Below, in pieces: positions 59,516 through 64,000 of a stretch of 64,000 nt of DNA. Every line of letters begins with the position of its first letter. The first letter of the stretch is position 1. The notes beneath the pieces are model-generated. The model made no database searches. It had not been told where the DNA came from and saw only the letters and a list, made by a program, of their open reading frames with translations. The DNA is from an uncultured Lachnospiraceae bacterium (GTDB lineage Bacteria; Bacillota; Clostridia; Lachnospirales; Lachnospiraceae): positions 1 to 64,000 of the forward strand of contig CAMVHB010000003.1 in the NCBI GenBank assembly GCA_947167155.1, written 5' to 3'. Made by a program: the position numbers and the translations under genes.

Positions 59516-61019
59516 TCAGCACCTTTCTGTCTATCTTTCCGTTGTGATTAAGTGGCATCGAGTCAAGCATGATGAACCTGTTAGGTATCATATATGCCGG
59601 GAGCTTTTCATTAAGGACCTTTCTTACTTCTTTTTTGTCCGCTGTACCTGTATAGAAGCAGACAAGCATCCCGTTTTCCTTGTTGAAGACGCAGGCGGTC
59701 TGGCTTACATCAGGAGCCTTTGATATCGCGTTTTCTATCTCTTCAAGCTCGATCCTGTGCCCCATACGCTTGATCTGAAAATCCTTCCGTCCCGCGAAAT
59801 AGAGCTCTCCGTCCTCCTTGTATGACGCAAGATCGCCTGTCCTGTAGGTAAATTCTTTTGTCCCATCGCCCGTATCCATCATGAGAAATGCCTTGTTTGT
59901 CTCTTCATCGCTTCCGAAATAGCCCTTTGTCATGCACTCTCCGGATACGCAGATCTCCCCTTCCACATCCTTTTCATGAATGATATTTCCATCCTTGTCC
60001 GCGATGAAAACCTTTCTTCCCGGGAAGACCTTTCCGAGCGGGAGCTTTGATTCTGTTGAAAAGTCCTTCGGCATCTCATAATAGGTGCAGTTGCAGGTGA
60101 TCTCAGTGGGACCGTAAAGGTTCACATATTCGGTTTCAGGAAGCGCTTTCCTCCAGATATTGAGCTGCTTTACAGGCATCGCCTGCCCTGAGAAGAGGAC
60201 CTTTCTGACCTTTTCGGGGATACGATAAGAAAAGATATCCATGCCCGAAAGGATCGAAAGCGCCGGGACAGCCCAGATGAGTATCGTGATATCGTTGTCG
60301 CAGAGGAAGTCCATGAGCTTCGGCGGGACGCTGAAATAATCCTTATGTATCATCACAAGAGTCGCGCCTGTCTTTGCTGATGAATAAAGGTCTTTTACGG
60401 ATATGTCAAAATCAAGCGGTGCCTGGTTTCCGATCCGGTCGTCCTCCCGGATCCCGAAAATATCAACGAAGTCGTCAATAAATTTCATGACAGAATTCAT
60501 CGGAACCACGACTCCCTTCGGGGTACCTGTCGTCCCTGATGTGAACATCACGTAGAGAGGATCATCAATAGCAGCAGAAGCCTTCCGCTCTGAAAGCAGC
60601 GCCTCGTCTGCATCACCCGAGTCTCTTAAGTCCTTCGCATTAAATATCTTTCCCTGAAAGCCTGCTTTTTCAAGCTTTTCCATTCCGTCGTCATCAGTGA
60701 TCACAGCCGGGGGATTAAGGACATTTATTATCTTCATGAGGCGCTCCGCGGGCTGCTCCTGCGACACGGGAACATAGGTGCCGCCGGCATAGACTATCCC
60801 GTAAAAGCACGATAATGTGAGCGCGCCCTTTTCCATGAACACCGGGATGAAGGAATGTGCTCCCACTTCCTTTGAAAGTGCTGTCCCTATCGCTTTTGCA
60901 TCGCGAACCAGTTCTTCAAAGGTCAGGGTATAGTCAGGTCCCTCAACAGCATTTTTTTTTGGATCTCTCCTGCAGGTTTCTTCGATATAATCCGTCACCC
61001 GCCGTGTATCTTCAGCCAT
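59496..61019 (-). CDS. Amino acid-activating AMP ligase (DltA-like)
   Basis: This 507-residue adenylating enzyme activates an amino acid and loads it on a carrier. Motifs include TSGTTGTPKG (160-169), FDISVKDL (204-211, with the Asp that binds the alpha-amino group in A domains), LYGPTE, YRTGD and NGKIDRK with the catalytic Lys. The length matches DltA. The start is ATG 61019 after AAAGGG; a TTG at 61052 would add eleven residues. No condensation or thioesterase domain is attached, so it is not part of a peptide synthetase. Promoter at 61068-61096. Confidence 0.9.
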   Translation of the reverse strand: MAEDTRRVTDYIEETCRRDPKKNAVEGPDYTLTFEELVRDAKAIGTALSKEVGAHSFIPVFMEKGALTLSCFYGIVYAGGTYVPVSQEQPAERLMKIINVLNPPAVITDDDGMEKLEKAGFQGKIFNAKDLRDSGDADEALLSERKASAAIDDPLYVMFTSGTTGTPKGVVVPMNSVMKFIDDFVDIFGIREDDRIGNQAPLDFDISVKDLYSSAKTGATLVMIHKDYFSVPPKLMDFLCDNDITILIWAVPALSILSGMDIFSYRIPEKVRKVLFSGQAMPVKQLNIWRKALPETEYVNLYGPTEITCNCTYYEMPKDFSTESKLPLGKVFPGRKVFIADKDGNIIHEKDVEGEICVSGECMTKGYFGSDEETNKAFLMMDTGDGTKEFTYRTGDLASYKEDGELYFAGRKDFQIKRMGHRIELEEIENAISKAPDVSQTACVFNKENGMLVCFYTGTADKKEVRKVLNEKLPAYMIPNRFIMLDSMPLNHNGKIDRKVLNEKAGF

Positions 61020-61067
61020 TTTTTCCCTTTCCGGATAAAACGTATACTTCAAAACACAATCTGTTTC

Positions 61068-61119
61068 ATTATAGGAACTTATACTTTTTTTTGCAACAGA
61101 AAGACAAATGTGCGATGAT
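61068..61119. promoter_or_regulatory. Divergent promoters sharing one palindromic -35 box
   Basis: TTGCAA (61091-61096) reads the same on both strands. On the minus strand it is followed after 17 bases by TATAAT (61068-61073) for the ligase operon. On the plus strand it is followed after 17 bases by TGC-GATGAT (61111-61119) for the methyltransferase gene. Polymerase cannot use both at once. Confidence 0.5.
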
Positions 61120-61139
61120 GAGGGACGGAGGTTTTCATT

Positions 61140-62372
61140 ATGGAAGTTACGCTGAAAAAAGGCGGCGGCCGTGCCTTAAAGAGCGGCGGCGCGTTTGTAT
61201 ATGATAATGAGATAGACAGTCTCAAGGGAGACTTTGAAAACGGGGACATCGTGAAGGTCCTCGACTTTGACGGCTTCTTCTTAGGCTACGGCTTCATCAA
61301 TATGAACTCAGTCATCAGGATAAGGATGCTGTCTCGCTATCGAAAAGAGCCACCGGATGCAGAGTTTTTCAAGGAAAGAGTCAGAGCCGCATGGGAGCTT
61401 CGAAAAGCTGTCGTCGATACAAGTTCCTGCAGGATCATTTTTGGCGAGGCGGACTTTCTGCCCGGGCTTACGGTAGACAAATATGAGGACATCCTGGTCT
61501 TTGAATGCCTCGCCCTCGGGATGAAAAAGCTTCTTCCGATTGTTATTCCTGCTCTGCTTTCTGTGCTTTCAGAGGACGGGATTGATATACGCGGTGTGTA
61601 TGAAAGAAGTGACGCCCCGGTCATCAAAAAAGAGGGGCTTGAAAGCGCAAAAGGCTGGTACTTTAAAAAGGATCCCGCAGATGATATACCGACAAATATC
61701 ATCATTACCGAAAACGGGATCAAATACAGAGTTGACTTTGAAAACGGTCAGAAGACGGGCTTCTTCCTTGATCAGAAGAACAACAGAAGATTGCTCCATG
61801 ACCTTGTGGAGAGACTTAAGAAGGACGGCGATACGGTGTCAGTCCTCGACTGCTTCACCCATATGGGGACTTTCGCGCTGAATGCCGCAAAGGGCGGCGC
61901 TGACAAAGTCATCGCTCTTGATATTTCATCAACGGCGATAGAGGCCGCAAGGGAAAATGCTTTGATGAACGATCTTTCTGACAGGGTTTCTTTCATTGAA
62001 TGCGATGTATTTGAAAAACTCCCGCAGCTCATATCGGAAGGGGAAAAATTCGATATCGTCGTTCTCGATCCTCCGGCATTTACGAAGTCAAGAGAGGCTA
62101 CAAAACGCGCCATAGCCGGGTATCGCGAGATCAATATGAGAGGACTTTCTCTTGTCCGTGAGAGGGGTTTCCTTCTCACCTGCTCCTGCTCCCACTTCAT
62201 GACAAATGAGCTTTTCACGAAGATGATGCGCGAGGCTGCAAAAGGCGCAAAAAAAAGGATAAGGCAATTATCCTTTTCGCAGCAGGCTCCGGACCACCCC
62301 GTTCTCATAAATTCGGAAGAGAATTCGTATTATCTCAAATTCTTCATTTTCCAGGTGATGACGGAGAAGTAG
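61140..62372 (+). CDS. Class I SAM-dependent 23S rRNA methyltransferase (RlmI-like)
   Basis: This 410-residue enzyme has an N-terminal PUA domain (about 1-75), a linker domain and a C-terminal Rossmann methyltransferase. The SAM motif is VLDCFTHMGTFAL (about 240-252), and the catalytic region is VLDPPAF (about 318-324) with TCSCSH (about 360-365). RlmI methylates C5 of a 23S cytosine. The start follows GGAGG by eight bases. The last 29 bases overlap the convergent rhamnosidase gene. Confidence 0.93.
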   Translation: MEVTLKKGGGRALKSGGAFVYDNEIDSLKGDFENGDIVKVLDFDGFFLGYGFINMNSVIRIRMLSRYRKEPPDAEFFKERVRAAWELRKAVVDTSSCRIIFGEADFLPGLTVDKYEDILVFECLALGMKKLLPIVIPALLSVLSEDGIDIRGVYERSDAPVIKKEGLESAKGWYFKKDPADDIPTNIIITENGIKYRVDFENGQKTGFFLDQKNNRRLLHDLVERLKKDGDTVSVLDCFTHMGTFALNAAKGGADKVIALDISSTAIEAARENALMNDLSDRVSFIECDVFEKLPQLISEGEKFDIVVLDPPAFTKSREATKRAIAGYREINMRGLSLVRERGFLLTCSCSHFMTNELFTKMMREAAKGAKKRIRQLSFSQQAPDHPVLINSEENSYYLKFFIFQVMTEK

Positions 62373-64000
62373 AGCCCTTTCTTTCCATCCGAAAGACTCT
62401 GAGTGTTTCATCGGGAAGGAACTCGTAGCCAAAGATCATCCTCTCACCACCCGGCATTGCAAAAACGCCTTCGCATTTTTCTATGGGCCAGTACTCGGGC
62501 TTGATCGTAAATTCCCCTTTGGAATAATGGATGCCGCAGATATGCTTTATCACAAAGCTTCCTATGGCCGTGAGGTATTCAGGGGTATATGCCCCCTTTC
62601 TTTCGCAGAGAAGAAGGAGCTGCTTGAAGGCTTCTTCCTTGTAACCGGACTTATAAAGAGTTTCCGGAAGCATAGATATGGCAAGCGGACCAAGCGAAGC
62701 AGCGGAGAACGAATCCTGCGAAACGATGGTCAAGAGTCTCTCTCCCGCCTCCCTTTTTGTGATATAAATACCATCAGATTCAGGCAGAAGTTCAAAGGCA
62801 AGCGCCCTGATAAGCGCATCAACAGGCAATAGTGAAAGATCCTCTTTTTGAGCGAAAGCATAGCGGTAGGCTTCAAGAGCGCCCTCGCTTACTTCATGAA
62901 AATGCTCTATGTCCTCAAGAAACTCCGCTCTCATCACGCTTTCAAAGGATACATATCCCGCAAGGGTCCTTGCGATATCCTCCAGCAGTCTCCCTGAATG
63001 GCAGAGATATGCGGTTCCCATATCCCTGTATCTGTCAGCCAGAACACTTCTCTCATTTGCGGGCGGAAGATCGTCAGTGCTGTCGCCAAGCGGAATCCCG
63101 AAGTCGACAAGGTACTTCGCCTTCGGATTTTTCTTTCTTTTGAAGCTGGGGCTCATGCCCGGGATCACTGAAGGAACAGCGGCTCTCTTTTCAAGATAGG
63201 AAAACCACCTCTTCATCAGATCATAGTTTTCGAGAAGGACTTTGGCATCTCCCGTAATATCATATATCCTGTAGGAAGCCTCAATGACAGAATCTCCCCA
63301 GCCCGCGTTCTGGAACAAAAGCTTTTTTTCCTTTCCCTTTGGATGGGGCGAAGGATTTGTATTACTCAGATTTCCGCTTCCGCTTTGCCATTCAAAGACC
63401 CGCTTCAAGTAAAGCCTCATTTCGTCCTCGGATTCCATGAGATCAAGTGCGCCGCGCGCTGCCGCAGAGAGGTATATCATCTTTCCGGCGCCATTACCTC
63501 TTGCAGAATAGCCGTCAGAAAAAAGCCCCGTGAAGAAGCCCTTCTCCGAGTCAATGCATTTTTGAAAGGCGCTGTTCAATGAGTCATTTGCTGACCGAAA
63601 GGCCACCCTCGCTTTCATTTCAGGATAATAAGGTATGGCGGAAAGCTTGAAGTACTTTAAGTCAAAGTCAGCGTCAATGACCGCGTACCTCATGGAATAT
63701 ATAGAAAAATGAGATGTATAATAATTTGTCCCCCGCTTCGTCCGGTAGCTTATCCTTCGTTTTCTCTCAAGGTTCCTTTCTTCAAAGACAGGACTGTCAA
63801 CAAAGGTAAAGGTGACATTTCCGCCGGCGGGCGCATCATATATCGTAAAGGTGATCCCTCCGGAAACATATCTTCCGAAGTCGCAAAGATCAGCGGAAAT
63901 CCTCTTTGCGGTGACGATATCATGGGCCTTGATATGAGATGAAACAAGAGTCCTGGGATGAGTATCTTCAGGCTTTTTGATATCCAGTTCTCTGGCAGAT
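62344..64000 (-). CDS. Alpha-L-rhamnosidase (GH78), 5' end beyond the window
   Basis: The minus-strand frame is open from the right edge to the stop at 62344, giving 551 C-terminal residues; an internal Met at 63693 is not the start, because the frame continues upstream without a stop. The catalytic (alpha/alpha)6 barrel (about residues 103-430) has NAGWGDSVIEASYRIYDITGD and DFGIPLGDS as GH78 landmarks. A C-terminal beta domain (about 470-540) resembles Bac_rhamnosid_C. An upstream beta-sandwich (first 100 residues) is partly inside. It should cleave terminal rhamnose from plant glycans. No signal peptide can be judged. Confidence 0.82.
   Translation of the reverse strand, partial: SARELDIKKPEDTHPRTLVSSHIKAHDIVTAKRISADLCDFGRYVSGGITFTIYDAPAGGNVTFTFVDSPVFEERNLERKRRISYRTKRGTNYYTSHFSIYSMRYAVIDADFDLKYFKLSAIPYYPEMKARVAFRSANDSLNSAFQKCIDSEKGFFTGLFSDGYSARGNGAGKMIYLSAAARGALDLMESEDEMRLYLKRVFEWQSGSGNLSNTNPSPHPKGKEKKLLFQNAGWGDSVIEASYRIYDITGDAKVLLENYDLMKRWFSYLEKRAAVPSVIPGMSPSFKRKKNPKAKYLVDFGIPLGDSTDDLPPANERSVLADRYRDMGTAYLCHSGRLLEDIARTLAGYVSFESVMRAEFLEDIEHFHEVSEGALEAYRYAFAQKEDLSLLPVDALIRALAFELLPESDGIYITKREAGERLLTIVSQDSFSAASLGPLAISMLPETLYKSGYKEEAFKQLLLLCERKGAYTPEYLTAIGSFVIKHICGIHYSKGEFTIKPEYWPIEKCEGVFAMPGGERMIFGYEFLPDETLRVFRMERKGSTSPSSPGK

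Noticed and set aside
1..64000. CRISPR, prophage, insertion sequence, tRNA or rRNA
   Set aside because: No spaced direct repeats, integrase, transposase or cloverleaf sequence was found while reading; the window is ordinary chromosomal coding sequence.

Overview
The window looks like a chromosome segment of a Gram-positive Clostridia bacterium, most likely a member of the Lachnospiraceae. The evidence is gene content and style: tight operons with ATGA or TGATG overlaps, AAGGAGG-type ribosome sites, a tryptophan T-box, a CIRCE-controlled hsp20, a YjfB motility protein, DUF1846, TrpB2, an ArcC-type carbamate kinase and many hybrid histidine kinases. There is no rRNA, tRNA, CRISPR array, prophage or insertion sequence. 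Almost every base is coding, mostly on the minus strand.

Layout. 1-89 is the 5' end of a membrane protein gene (minus). 213-2075 is a Trp T-box leader, trpB2 and its terminator. 1972-17159 is a minus-strand block of eight genes: a hybrid kinase with degraded ATP site (HK3), malQ, a voltage-gated type K+ channel, a large Fe-S/FAD GltD-like oxidoreductase, a 7TM hybrid kinase (HK2), a beta-lactamase-fold membrane protein without its serine nucleophile, a Cache-domain hybrid kinase (HK1) and a 100-residue protein. 17236-18256 holds trxA and hsp20, closed by a 76-nt perfect palindrome. 18347-22369 is a minus operon (phosphodiester glycosidase, two unknowns, ProX, M29 aminopeptidase). 22437-25381 is a plus operon of two SGNH paralogues and a LicD protein. 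25398-34151 (minus) runs trxB, arcC, four glycosyltransferases, a small HTH protein and valS. 34213-36978 holds cvfB, ridA, yjfB and a DUF3880 glycosyltransferase. 36973-40379 (minus) has deoC, cdd, two unknowns and a flavin reductase-rubredoxin fusion. 40442-50562 (minus) has a class A PBP, glucokinase, a double-receiver protein, two complementary 7TM kinases (HK5, HK4) and a PPK2. Then come galM, an AAA/DUF234 protein, and a minus operon (53242-61096) of AMP ligase, PLP decarboxylase, carrier protein, MBOAT, DUF1846, MATE and NfeD. RlmI and a GH78 rhamnosidase running off the window finish the segment.

Two systems stand out. (1) At 41925-47242 two adjacent 7TM kinases carry complementary defects. 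HK5 has an intact ATP-binding domain but Arg replaces the phospho-accepting His. HK4 keeps His, receiver and Hpt but its ATP-binding domain has lost the N, G1 and G2 motifs. The simplest reading is an obligate heterodimer that phosphorylates in trans, feeding a double-receiver protein, with a polyphosphate kinase in the same operon. (2) At 56644-61019 a dlt-like set (ligase, carrier, MBOAT) contains a type III PLP decarboxylase, suggesting that a carrier-bound amino acid is decarboxylated before transfer to an envelope polymer. SGNH proteins of the sort that often partner MBOATs are encoded at 22-24 kb.

A recurring regulatory theme is the probable leaderless mRNA: four genes have a good -10 box 6-10 nt before an ATG that lacks a ribosome site. 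All functional calls are from reading the sequence; no search was run.
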